Positions 7,907 through 15,013 of a DNA stretch of 28,568 nucleotides are shown here, piece after piece. The DNA is from Chromatocurvus sp046260215 (GTDB taxonomy: Bacteria > Pseudomonadota > Gammaproteobacteria > Pseudomonadales > Halieaceae), in assembly GCA_046260215.1 (NCBI GenBank), contig JBHEPQ010000234.1:1-28568 (forward strand). The letters run 5' to 3'. The translations under genes were made by a program, and so were the position numbers. The notes under the pieces were generated by a model. It ran no database searches and had not been told where the DNA came from. It saw only the letters and a list, made by a program, of their open reading frames with translations. The stretch's first letter is position 1. Every line of letters starts with the position of its first letter.

Positions 7907-8914
7907 CTATCCCATGCTCGAGATGCCAACCGCGTCGCGCACCCGCTGCATCAGGGGTGCACTGTGCTCACGGGCTCGATATGCACCTTTTTGCAGTACA
8001 GACTCGATGTGTGCCGGGTCGTCCATAAGCTTCAGATAGCGCTCCCGCGCCGGCGCCAGATGGTCGTTCACGAGTTCGTAGAGCTGCTTTTTCGCCTCGC
8101 CCCAGGCGATGCCGTCGGCAAAGGCCCGACGCATACGCGCCGTTTCGCTGGCGTCGGCAAAGGCGCACCAGATCTGGAATAGCGCTGAATCCTGGGTGGA
8201 CTTTGGCTCACCGGGCTCCAGCAGGTTGGTCTTGATGCGGTTGATGGACTTCTGCAGCTTTTTCTCGGTTTCGAACAGTGGAATGGTGTTGTTGTAACTC
8301 TTGCTCATCTTGCGCCCGTCCAGCCCCTGCAGCACAGCGCCATTGTCCTCGATCACCGCTTCGGGCAGGGTAAATACCTCGGCGAAATTGTGATTGAAGC
8401 GCTGGGCGATGTCGCGAGCCATCTCCACATGCTGGATCTGGTCACGTCCCACCGGAATACGCTGCGCGCGGAACATGAGAATATCCGCCGCCATCAGCAC
8501 CGGATAGCAGAAGAGTCCCATGCTGATGCCGAAGTCGGGATCCTCACCCGTCTCCTCATTTGCCTGCACCGCGGCCTTGTAGGCGTGGGCGCGGTTCATC
8601 AGTCCCTTGGCGGCGCTACAGTTAAGGATCCAGGTGAGCTCGGGGATCTCTGGAATGTCTGACTGGCGGTAGAAGATGGCGCGGTCTGTATCGAGACCAA
8701 AGGCAAGCCAGGTCGCCGCGATCTCGATGCTGGAGCAGCGCACCTGTTCGGGATCCTGGCACTTTATCAGGGCGTGGTAGTCGGCGAGGAAGAAAAAACT
8801 CTGCTGCCCCGGCTGCACCGAGGCTTCGATAGCCGGGCGAATGGCGCCGACGTAGTTGCCGAGGTGCGGCGTTCCGGTGGTGGTGATGCCGGTGAGAACC
8901 CGTTGTTCGCTCAT
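7907..8914 (-). CDS. trpS: Tryptophanyl-tRNA synthetase
   Basis: This 335-residue class I aminoacyl-tRNA synthetase charges tRNA-Trp. The HIGH-equivalent is PHLGN at 16-20 and the KMSKS loop is at 202-206 (GRKMSKSYNN). Family blocks FFLADYHALI (40-50), QSDIPEIPELTW and VGRDQIQHVEMARDIA (155-170) are intact. The length matches bacterial TrpRS of about 330-340 residues. The start at 8914 is chosen because the sequence from MSEQRVLTG is the canonical N-terminus; an in-frame extension to 9061 would overlap apeB. The ribosome-binding site is weak (AAGACAG). A 58-bp gap separates it from apeB upstream, with no clear promoter. Confidence 0.97.
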   Translation of the reverse strand: MSEQRVLTGITTTGTPHLGNYVGAIRPAIEASVQPGQQSFFFLADYHALIKCQDPEQVRCSSIEIAATWLAFGLDTDRAIFYRQSDIPEIPELTWILNCSAAKGLMNRAHAYKAAVQANEETGEDPDFGISMGLFCYPVLMAADILMFRAQRIPVGRDQIQHVEMARDIAQRFNHNFAEVFTLPEAVIEDNGAVLQGLDGRKMSKSYNNTIPLFETEKKLQKSINRIKTNLLEPGEPKSTQDSALFQIWCAFADASETARMRRAFADGIAWGEAKKQLYELVNDHLAPARERYLKLMDDPAHIESVLQKGAYRAREHSAPLMQRVRDAVGISSMG

Positions 8915-8972
8915 TGCTGTCTTGACCCGTGTACACAACAGCCACACATGATACGGATTCCTGAAGGTAAAG

Positions 8973-10283
8973 CTATCCGCTGCGGGCTGCAGGGTGGCGT
9001 GGATGGCTGTAGAAACGGCGCAGAACCCGCCACAGGCTGCAGGCGTCCTCGCTGCCGGCAAGTTCGCGCACCGAATGCATGGCCAGGGTCGGCACGCCGA
9101 TATCCAGGGTACGCACGCCGAGCTCCGCTGCGGTCAGCGGACCAATGGTACTGCCACAGCCCATATCCGAGCGCACCACAAACGACTGCACGGGTACCGC
9201 TTCCTGTTCTGCCAGCAGGCGATAGAGGCCGGCGGTCTCACTACTGGTGGCGTAACGCTGGTTGGCATTGTGCTTGATCACCGGCCCGGCATTCAGACGC
9301 GGACCGTGACGTTCGTCGTGCCGGTCGGCGTAATTCGGGTGCACCGCGTGGGCGTTGTCCGCTGAAATCATCACCGAGCGGTCAAGCATGCCGGCAAACG
9401 CCTTCTCGTCACCGGCGAGCTGCATGAGCAGCGATCGCAGCATGGGACCCTGCGCCCCGACTGCCGAGGTGCTCCCCACCTCCTCGTGATCATTGCACAC
9501 CAGTAGCGAGGAATAATCGGGGTCCGACGCGAGAAGCGCCTGCAGACCCGTATAACAGGAGAGCAGATTGTCCAGGCGCGCCGAGGCGATGAACTCCGCA
9601 TTCAACCCGACCAGCGCCGGCGGCTGTACATCGTAAAAGCACAGTTCGTAATCCAGCACCCGGGCCACCGGGTGTCCGTCGTCGCAAAGCGTTCTGGCGA
9701 GGAGATCCCGCAGTGCCGGTTCCTCCCCCTCACCCGCAAGGCCCAACAGCGGCAGGATGTCGGTCTGCGGATTGACGCTACGATTGCTGTTCGCCTCGCG
9801 ATCCAGGTGGATAGCGAGGCTGGGGATGATTGCCAGCGGCGTGCGGAAGTCCACCAGCCCTGTGGCCAGCTGATCGTGATCATCCGCGTAGCTGACCCGC
9901 CCGGCAAGCGACAGGTCGCGATCAAACCAGGGGTTCAGCAGCGCGCCGCCATACACTTCGACGCCGAGCTGGAAGCAGCCCTTGCGCAGACGCTCGGGAT
10001 TCGGCTTCACCATCAGGCAGGGACTGTCCGTATGCGCCCCCACCATGTGCAGGCCCTCTCGCGGTGCATGGCGGCTGCCGTGGGTAAAGGCGACCAGGCT
10101 GCTGTCGTTGCGCGTCAGGTAGTAGCGCCCGCCAGGCCGGGTCTCCCAGCCCGGCCCGGTCTCGTCAAGGGATTCGAAGCCCGCGTCGTGCAGCGCCGTG
10201 GTCATCGCCGCCACGGCATGAAATGGCGTGCTTGCGCGCGACAGGAATTCGAACAAACCGCGGTTGAACTCGGTGCTGTTCAC
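8973..10283 (-). CDS. apeB: M18 family aspartyl-type aminopeptidase
   Basis: This 436-residue cytosolic zinc aminopeptidase of family M18 removes N-terminal, often acidic, residues from peptides. Metal-binding and catalytic features are visible: VGAHTDSP at 81-88 (H84, D86), CNDHEEVGS in the middle, SADNAHAVHPNY, and the C-terminal RSDMGCGSTIGP and GVPTLAMHSVRE blocks. Length and motif order fit the bacterial ApeB type. Its ATG (10281-10283) overlaps the stop of the upstream dehydrogenase gene in an ATGA, so the two are probably translationally coupled. trpS follows after 58 bp. Confidence 0.95.
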   Translation of the reverse strand: MNSTEFNRGLFEFLSRASTPFHAVAAMTTALHDAGFESLDETGPGWETRPGGRYYLTRNDSSLVAFTHGSRHAPREGLHMVGAHTDSPCLMVKPNPERLRKGCFQLGVEVYGGALLNPWFDRDLSLAGRVSYADDHDQLATGLVDFRTPLAIIPSLAIHLDREANSNRSVNPQTDILPLLGLAGEGEEPALRDLLARTLCDDGHPVARVLDYELCFYDVQPPALVGLNAEFIASARLDNLLSCYTGLQALLASDPDYSSLLVCNDHEEVGSTSAVGAQGPMLRSLLMQLAGDEKAFAGMLDRSVMISADNAHAVHPNYADRHDERHGPRLNAGPVIKHNANQRYATSSETAGLYRLLAEQEAVPVQSFVVRSDMGCGSTIGPLTAAELGVRTLDIGVPTLAMHSVRELAGSEDACSLWRVLRRFYSHPRHPAARSG

Positions 10284-11173
10284 GAACGTCGCCCCCCCTC
10301 GTCATTCATGAGTTCTCGCATGCGGGCAAACAGACTGGAGGTATCCCAGCGCCCGCCGCCCATCTCCTGCACCTGCGCATAGAAAGTGTCCACCAGGGAC
10401 GTCACCGGCAACTCAAGCTGCATTTTGTTCGCCTCATCCAGAACCATTCCGAGATCCTTGCGCATCCAGTTCACGGCAAAGCCGTGTTCATACTCCCCGG
10501 CCAGCATGGTCTGATAGCGATTGACCATTTGCCAGGACTGCGCTGCGCCCTGGGAAAGGACCTCGACCACTGCCGCGCTATCGAGACCGGCGCGCTCCGA
10601 AAACGCCAGGCCCTCGGCGAGCCCCTGTACCACGCCCGCGATGCAGACCTGGTTCACCATTTTGGCCAGCTGTCCGCTGCCGCTGGGGCCGAGCAGGCGC
10701 ACACAGCGCGCGTAGGTCGACAGCACGGGCCGCGCGCGCTCGAAACTGTCCTGATCACCACCGATCATGATGGTCAGCGTGCCAGTCTCGGCACCGGCCT
10801 GTCCGCCGGATACCGGCGCGTCCAGGAAGCCGACACCTGCAGCCTGCGCCGCGGCATACAGCTCGCGTGCCAGCGCCGCCGAGGCGGTGGTGTGATCGAC
10901 GAGCAGCGCGCCGGCGGACAACGTCCCCAGGGCGCCCTCACTGCCCAGCAGTACTTCCCGCACATCGTCGTCGTTGCCGACGCAGCAGCACACCAGCTCC
11001 GCCCCGGCGGCGGCCTCGGCCGGCGTCGCCGCCACATCGCCAGTGTGGCGATGTGACCAGTCAAGCGCTCGCTGATGGGTGCGATTGAACACGGTCACAG
11101 CATGCCCCGCTGACTGCAGAAGCCCCGCCATGGGGAAACCCATCACGCCGAGCCCGATAAACGCTACTTTCAT
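10280..11173 (-). CDS. NAD(P)-dependent beta-hydroxyacid dehydrogenase (GarR/MmsB-like)
   Basis: This 297-residue member of the 3-hydroxyisobutyrate dehydrogenase / tartronate-semialdehyde reductase family oxidises or reduces short beta-hydroxyacids with NAD(P). The nucleotide-binding loop GLGVMG is at residues 7-12, the substrate-binding DAPVSGGQAGAETGTL at 118-133, and the catalytic lysine in GSGQLAKMVNQ is K171, the expected position. The start at 11173 has GGAG 7 bases upstream; the longer in-frame extension overlaps uppP and is rejected. It ends in an ATGA overlap with apeB and begins 28 bp after the uppP stop. The exact substrate (tartronate semialdehyde, 3-hydroxyisobutyrate or succinic semialdehyde) cannot be told from sequence. 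Confidence 0.9.
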   Translation of the reverse strand: MKVAFIGLGVMGFPMAGLLQSAGHAVTVFNRTHQRALDWSHRHTGDVAATPAEAAAGAELVCCCVGNDDDVREVLLGSEGALGTLSAGALLVDHTTASAALARELYAAAQAAGVGFLDAPVSGGQAGAETGTLTIMIGGDQDSFERARPVLSTYARCVRLLGPSGSGQLAKMVNQVCIAGVVQGLAEGLAFSERAGLDSAAVVEVLSQGAAQSWQMVNRYQTMLAGEYEHGFAVNWMRKDLGMVLDEANKMQLELPVTSLVDTFYAQVQEMGGGRWDTSSLFARMRELMNDEGGRRS

Positions 11174-11201
11174 CCTGTATCTCCGAACGCCGTGAACCGC
11201 A

Positions 11202-12002
11202 TTATGCCAACCACAGCGCCACCAGAGCCAGCGCCAGGGCAATGCGATAGTAGACGAACGGCATCAGGCCGATGCGATCAATCAGTCGCAGAAACGCCGC
11301 AATGCAGGCGTAGGCGGTGATGCCCGCCAGCGCGGCAGCCAGCAGCAGCTGCAGCCATGGCACCGGCGTTTCCAGCAACAGCAGATCGCGTCCCTTGAGC
11401 AGGCCGGCGCCGGCAATCACCGGGATAGACAGCAGGAAAGAGAAGCGCGCGGCGCGCTGGTGACCCAGACCGAGTAGAAGCCCCGCAGTAATCGTTACCC
11501 CCGAGCGCGATACACCCGGAATCGGCGCCACCGCCTGGGCCAGACCCACCAGCACTGCGACACTCAGTGTCATATCCCGCTGGACACCACGCCGCGCCGC
11601 GCGATCAGCCAGACCCAGTGCCAGCCCGAATACCAGCGTGGTCGCGGCAATGACCCCGGGCGTGCGCAGATGCTCCTCAATGACGTCGTTGAGCAGAAAG
11701 CCAGTAAACACCACAGGCAGAGTAGCCACTCCCAGGAACAGCACCTGCCGGCATCCATCGTTCATGCGACCTTCACGCGCGCCGTACAGAAGTGCACCAC
11801 ATAGACCGATCAGGTCGCGACGGAAATACACCACCACCGCACTCAGGGTACCGACATGGACCGCGACATCGAACGCCAGTCCCTGATCCTGCCAGCCCAG
11901 CATAAGCGATGGAATGACCAGGTGCGCCGAGCTGGAGATGGGCAGGAACTCCGTCAGCCCCTGCAGCAGGGCAAGAATCGCCGCCTGCCACCATTCAATC
12001 AC
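11202..12002 (-). CDS. uppP: Undecaprenyl-diphosphatase (bacitracin resistance protein family)
   Basis: This 266-residue integral membrane enzyme recycles undecaprenyl pyrophosphate to undecaprenyl phosphate for peptidoglycan synthesis. The first signature, QGLTEFLPISSSAHL at residues 14-28, and the second, PIPGVSRSG, are both present, with about seven to eight hydrophobic segments. The length is near the 273 residues of E. coli. The start is GTG at 12002, with AGGGG about 9 bases upstream. It overlaps the tsaB stop in a GTGA, so translation is probably coupled. The frame is open further upstream but only within tsaB. Confidence 0.96.
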   Translation of the reverse strand: MIEWWQAAILALLQGLTEFLPISSSAHLVIPSLMLGWQDQGLAFDVAVHVGTLSAVVVYFRRDLIGLCGALLYGAREGRMNDGCRQVLFLGVATLPVVFTGFLLNDVIEEHLRTPGVIAATTLVFGLALGLADRAARRGVQRDMTLSVAVLVGLAQAVAPIPGVSRSGVTITAGLLLGLGHQRAARFSFLLSIPVIAGAGLLKGRDLLLLETPVPWLQLLLAAALAGITAYACIAAFLRLIDRIGLMPFVYYRIALALALVALWLA

Positions 12003-12739
12003 GGGCGCGGCCCCTGCTCTGCCAGCTTCTTCCAGCGGCTGGCATCCTGAACATAGACGGGAGAAACGTCTGCCGCCGTCTGCGCTGCGCCCCCGGCCAA
12101 TGCGGCACGGGCAAACGGCAGTAGATCGCAAGCCTCGGGCAGGACATCTGCATAGCGCGCCGCCACGGGCAGTCCGGGCAGCCCGTCAACCAGCGTTGCG
12201 CCCGAACCTGCATGATAAAGCGGAACCGATTCAGCCAGTTGCTCGACGATGACAGCAACGGGTAACGCCTCTGGCGCACACACGGCGGGCGGCATCAGCT
12301 CTTCCAGGCCTCCAGTATCGATCCGGTAAAGCGCCCAGTAGACCTGACCGATATTTGCGTCGAGCAGGCTGAGGATGGCGGCTCCGTGGGGAACCGCGTT
12401 CTCACGTCGCGCGGTCGCCGCCTGACAGGCCAGTGTCGACACCGGAACCACGGGCAGGTGAAGACTGAAAGCCAGCCCCTGCGCGGCACTCGCGGCAATC
12501 CGCAGGCCGGTAAAGGAACCGGGACCACAGCCGTAAACTATCGCATCCAGACCCAGACAGGCCGGCGCACGCTGGCCCAGCAGCTCAGCAAGCATCGGGA
12601 ACAGCCGGCGGCTGTGCTGTCGCGGGTTGCACTCGTGGCGCTGATCGATGTGGCCATCGATTTGCAGGGCGACGGAACATGCATCGGTGGCCGTCTCGAT
12701 GCCCAGCAGACTCACGCTGTGTGCTGTATCGTCAGACAT
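11999..12739 (-). CDS. tsaB: tRNA threonylcarbamoyladenosine biosynthesis protein TsaB
   Basis: This 246-residue ASKHA-fold protein partners TsaD and TsaE in making the t6A modification of tRNAs. The N-terminal LLGIETATDACSVAL (about residues 11-25) and GCGPGSFTGLRIAASAAQG, the family hallmark, are visible, as is PVSTLACQA. The start at 12739 is preceded by AGGTG. The stop overlaps the GTG of uppP in a GTGA. It is divergent from mobA across 60 bp that contain the perfect inverted repeat at 12759-12772. Confidence 0.95.
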   Translation of the reverse strand: MSDDTAHSVSLLGIETATDACSVALQIDGHIDQRHECNPRQHSRRLFPMLAELLGQRAPACLGLDAIVYGCGPGSFTGLRIAASAAQGLAFSLHLPVVPVSTLACQAATARRENAVPHGAAILSLLDANIGQVYWALYRIDTGGLEELMPPAVCAPEALPVAVIVEQLAESVPLYHAGSGATLVDGLPGLPVAARYADVLPEACDLLPFARAALAGGAAQTAADVSPVYVQDASRWKKLAEQGPRP

Positions 12740-12758
12740 CGTATTTTCACCTGCAGTA

Positions 12759-12772
12759 TTTGTGTGCACAAA
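12759..12772. promoter_or_regulatory. Perfect inverted repeat in tsaB-mobA divergent region
   Basis: TTTGTG and its exact complement CACAAA are separated by TG. The 14-bp dyad is nearly centred in the 60-bp gap between the divergent starts of tsaB and mobA. It could be an operator for either gene; I do not recognise the regulator. A 14-bp dyad can also arise by chance. Confidence 0.35.
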
Positions 12773-12799
12773 GTCGAAAAGTATCCCACAATCAGCGCC

Positions 12800-13414
12800 A
12801 TGGACCCAGCCAGCAAGCAATCAGGCATCGCATGCGGAAGACATGAGACCACCGGGCTTGTTCTGGCTGGCGGCGCGGGCCGGCGTGTTCAGGGGCGGGA
12901 CAAGGGCCTGATCTCCTGGCAAGGGCAGCCACTGGTCGCACACGCCGCAAATACCCTGCGTCCGCTGGTGTCCGAGCTGTTGATCAGCTGCAATCGTCAC
13001 CGCGATCGCTATGTCAGCCTCGCCGACCGCGTGATACCCGATCACCGGTCAGGCTATCAGGGGCCATTGGCGGGGCTGGAAGCGGCAACGGGGCTGGTGA
13101 CGACGCCGTTGCTTCTGGTGGCGCCCTGCGATATGCCAGGCGTACCCGAGGGGGTATTCGTGCGGCTACTGGAAACGCTTTCATCACCCCGGGGACACTA
13201 TCTTGATGCGGCTTACCTGCACAGCGGGCGGCGCGATTACTATCTGTGCCTCGCCCTGCGCACCGGAGCTTTGGCAGGCCTCGCAGAGCACCTGGACAGT
13301 GGCCGTCGAAGCGTGGGCGGGTGGCTCGCGACCCTCAACGCCGAGCGGCTAACAATGGATCTTCTAGCGGACCAGCGGCGGAATATTAATAAGATATCAG
13401 CGCCTCAGCCCTGA
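12800..13414 (+). CDS. mobA: Molybdenum cofactor guanylyltransferase
   Basis: This 204-residue nucleotidyltransferase attaches GMP to molybdopterin to form the guanine dinucleotide cofactor of DMSO-reductase-family enzymes. The GTP-binding motif GLVLAGGAGRR is at residues 19-29, followed by GRDKGLISWQGQPLV, then GYQGPLAGLEA and the metal-site APCDMP. The start at 12800 has no clear Shine-Dalgarno sequence; it is the first ATG upstream of the conserved region and fits the family length. The 3' end overlaps the convergent adk stop by 10 bp (13405-13414). It is the only plus-strand gene between the TonB receptor and nadB, splitting what would otherwise be one minus-strand block. Confidence 0.92.
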   Translation: MDPASKQSGIACGRHETTGLVLAGGAGRRVQGRDKGLISWQGQPLVAHAANTLRPLVSELLISCNRHRDRYVSLADRVIPDHRSGYQGPLAGLEAATGLVTTPLLLVAPCDMPGVPEGVFVRLLETLSSPRGHYLDAAYLHSGRRDYYLCLALRTGALAGLAEHLDSGRRSVGGWLATLNAERLTMDLLADQRRNINKISAPQP

Positions 13415-14061
13415 TCCACTTCGAGCGCGGCAAAAACCCGATCGCGGATCTCCTCAACCTCACCGATACCCATGATGCGGTGGTACTCTGGCGCGGGGTC
13501 GTTCTTCAGTGACTGGTAAAAACCCACCAGCGGCTCTGTCTGCTCGTGATAGACCGCCAGCCGTTTGCGCACGGTCTCCTCGCGGTCATCGTCCCGGGCT
13601 ACCAGGGCCTCGCCAGTGACATCATCGACACCCTCTGCCTGTGGCGGATTATGCTCCGTGTGGTAAATCCGTCCCGAGGCCGGGTGCACACGGCGCCCTG
13701 CCATGCGACTAACGATCTCCTCGTCGTCCACGGCGATCTCCACCACGTGATCGATCACGACACCGGAGTCAAGCAGCGCCTGCGCCTGGGGAATGGTGCG
13801 CGGAAAACCATCGAGCAGGAAGCCATGAGCGCAGTCCGGCTCCCTGATACGCTCCTCTACCAGGCCGATGATGATATCGTCTGACACCAGAGCGCCGGCG
13901 TCCATGACTTCCTTGGCGCGATTGCCGAGTTCGGACTGCGCCTTGACGGCCGCACGCAACATGTCACCCGTTGCAATCTGCGGAATGTTCAGACGCTCGG
14001 TAATGAACTGGGCCTGAGTGCCTTTTCCGGCACCCGGGGCGCCCAGAAGAATTAAACGCAT
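13405..14061 (-). CDS. adk: Adenylate kinase
   Basis: This 218-residue enzyme interconverts ATP, AMP and ADP. The P-loop GAPGAGKGT is at residues 7-15, with ATGDMLRAA (AMP site), LLDGFPRT and the LID region between AGRRVHPASGRIYH and RDDDREETVRKRL. The LID is the long form, without zinc cysteines, as in E. coli. The start at 14061 has AAGGAA 8 bases upstream and a good promoter at 14087-14115. The 3' end overlaps convergent mobA by 10 bp. Confidence 0.98.
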   Translation of the reverse strand: MRLILLGAPGAGKGTQAQFITERLNIPQIATGDMLRAAVKAQSELGNRAKEVMDAGALVSDDIIIGLVEERIREPDCAHGFLLDGFPRTIPQAQALLDSGVVIDHVVEIAVDDEEIVSRMAGRRVHPASGRIYHTEHNPPQAEGVDDVTGEALVARDDDREETVRKRLAVYHEQTEPLVGFYQSLKNDPAPEYHRIMGIGEVEEIRDRVFAALEVDQG

Positions 14062-14086
14062 GCAGCTGTTCCTTGGCTGTAACTTT

Positions 14087-14115
14087 TATATAGGCGGCGC
14101 GCAGGGCGATGCCAA
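14087..14115 (-). promoter_or_regulatory. Predicted sigma-70 promoter of adk
   Basis: Reading the minus strand, TTGGCA (14115-14110) and TATATA (14092-14087) are separated by exactly 17 bp. They lie just upstream of the adk ribosome-binding site in the 130-bp gap between mazG and adk. The -35 matches consensus at five of six positions and the -10 at four. Adenylate kinase would therefore be transcribed independently of the mazG operon. Confidence 0.6.
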
Positions 14116-14191
14116 CCCCAATCCAAAGAGGCGCAACCTTACACAGGCCTTGGAATGAGTACAAGAGCTCGCCGGGTAGCCGGCAAAGGCA

Positions 14192-15004
14192 TTACGCATC
14201 GACTTTAGCGGCCTGCCAGAGCTCATCCAGGGCTGCAGGGTCAAGCGAGTCCAGAGTCACACCGCGCGCGGCGGCCCGCTCCTCGACAATCCGGAAACGA
14301 CGTTCAAATTTACCCGATGCCAGACGCAGGGCGCGTTCCGCGTCCAGACGCAGCCAGCGCGACAGATTCACACAGGTAAATAAGACGTCACCCAATTCGT
14401 CCTCGATGGCCTCGGTCTGGCCCCCGCGCATGGCCTCGCGCAGTTCGACAATCTCCTCCCCCAGCTTGTCCAGCACACCGTCGCTGCATTGCCAGTCAAA
14501 CCCGGCGTGAGCCGCGCGTTTCTGCAGCTTCTGCGCACGCTGCAATGCCGGTAGCGCCACCGGCACATCCTCCAGCGCGCTGTGTTGCTGGCGGGCACGG
14601 CGCTCCTCTTGCTTGATCGACTCCCACTGGGCCTTGACGTCGGATTCATCCATGACGCCGGGGTCCACGCGCTGCTCGAGATCACCGGGAACAAAAACGT
14701 GCGGATGGCGCCGTACCAGCTTGTCGGCCAGCGTGTGGACAATGGCGTGAAAATCGAACAGCTCGCGCTCGCTGCCAAGTTGCGCATAGAAAATAACCTG
14801 GAAAAGCACATCGCCCAGTTCCTCCGCCACGTGCGGGTAGTCCTCCTGTTCGATGGCTTCGGCCAGTTCGTAGCATTCTTCGATGGTCGAGGGCACGATA
14901 CTCTGGAAATCCTGTTTCAGGTCCCACGGGCAGCCGCTGTCAGGATCGCGCAGGCGCTGCATAATAAGCAGGAGATCGTTCAGTTTATAGCGTGTATCGG
15001 CCAC
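14192..15004 (-). CDS. mazG: Nucleoside triphosphate pyrophosphohydrolase MazG
   Basis: This 270-residue tandem-domain NTP pyrophosphohydrolase hydrolyses NTPs/dNTPs to the monophosphate and pyrophosphate and modulates ppGpp-linked responses. The N-terminal domain has DPDSGCPWDLKQ and the metal motif EECYELAEAIEQED, with ELGDVLFQV downstream. The second domain repeats the pattern with GEEIVELREAM and EDELGDVLF. The start is GTG at 15004 with GGGAG 6-7 bases upstream; that ribosome-binding site includes the relA stop codon TAG (TAGGGAG), so translation is likely coupled to relA. It follows relA by 9 bp, the classic gammaproteobacterial relA-mazG arrangement. Confidence 0.96.
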   Translation of the reverse strand: MADTRYKLNDLLLIMQRLRDPDSGCPWDLKQDFQSIVPSTIEECYELAEAIEQEDYPHVAEELGDVLFQVIFYAQLGSERELFDFHAIVHTLADKLVRRHPHVFVPGDLEQRVDPGVMDESDVKAQWESIKQEERRARQQHSALEDVPVALPALQRAQKLQKRAAHAGFDWQCSDGVLDKLGEEIVELREAMRGGQTEAIEDELGDVLFTCVNLSRWLRLDAERALRLASGKFERRFRIVEERAAARGVTLDSLDPAALDELWQAAKVDA

Positions 15005-15013
15005 GTTTGCTCC

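Noticed and set aside
8930..8937. GTGTACAC palindrome upstream of trpS
   Set aside because: Eight bases is too short, with no paired site or promoter context.
14171..14184. Inverted repeat GCCGG-GTAG-CCGGC downstream of mazG as a terminator
   Set aside because: The stem is only 5 bp and lacks a T-run on the transcript's 3' side; it may be chance.
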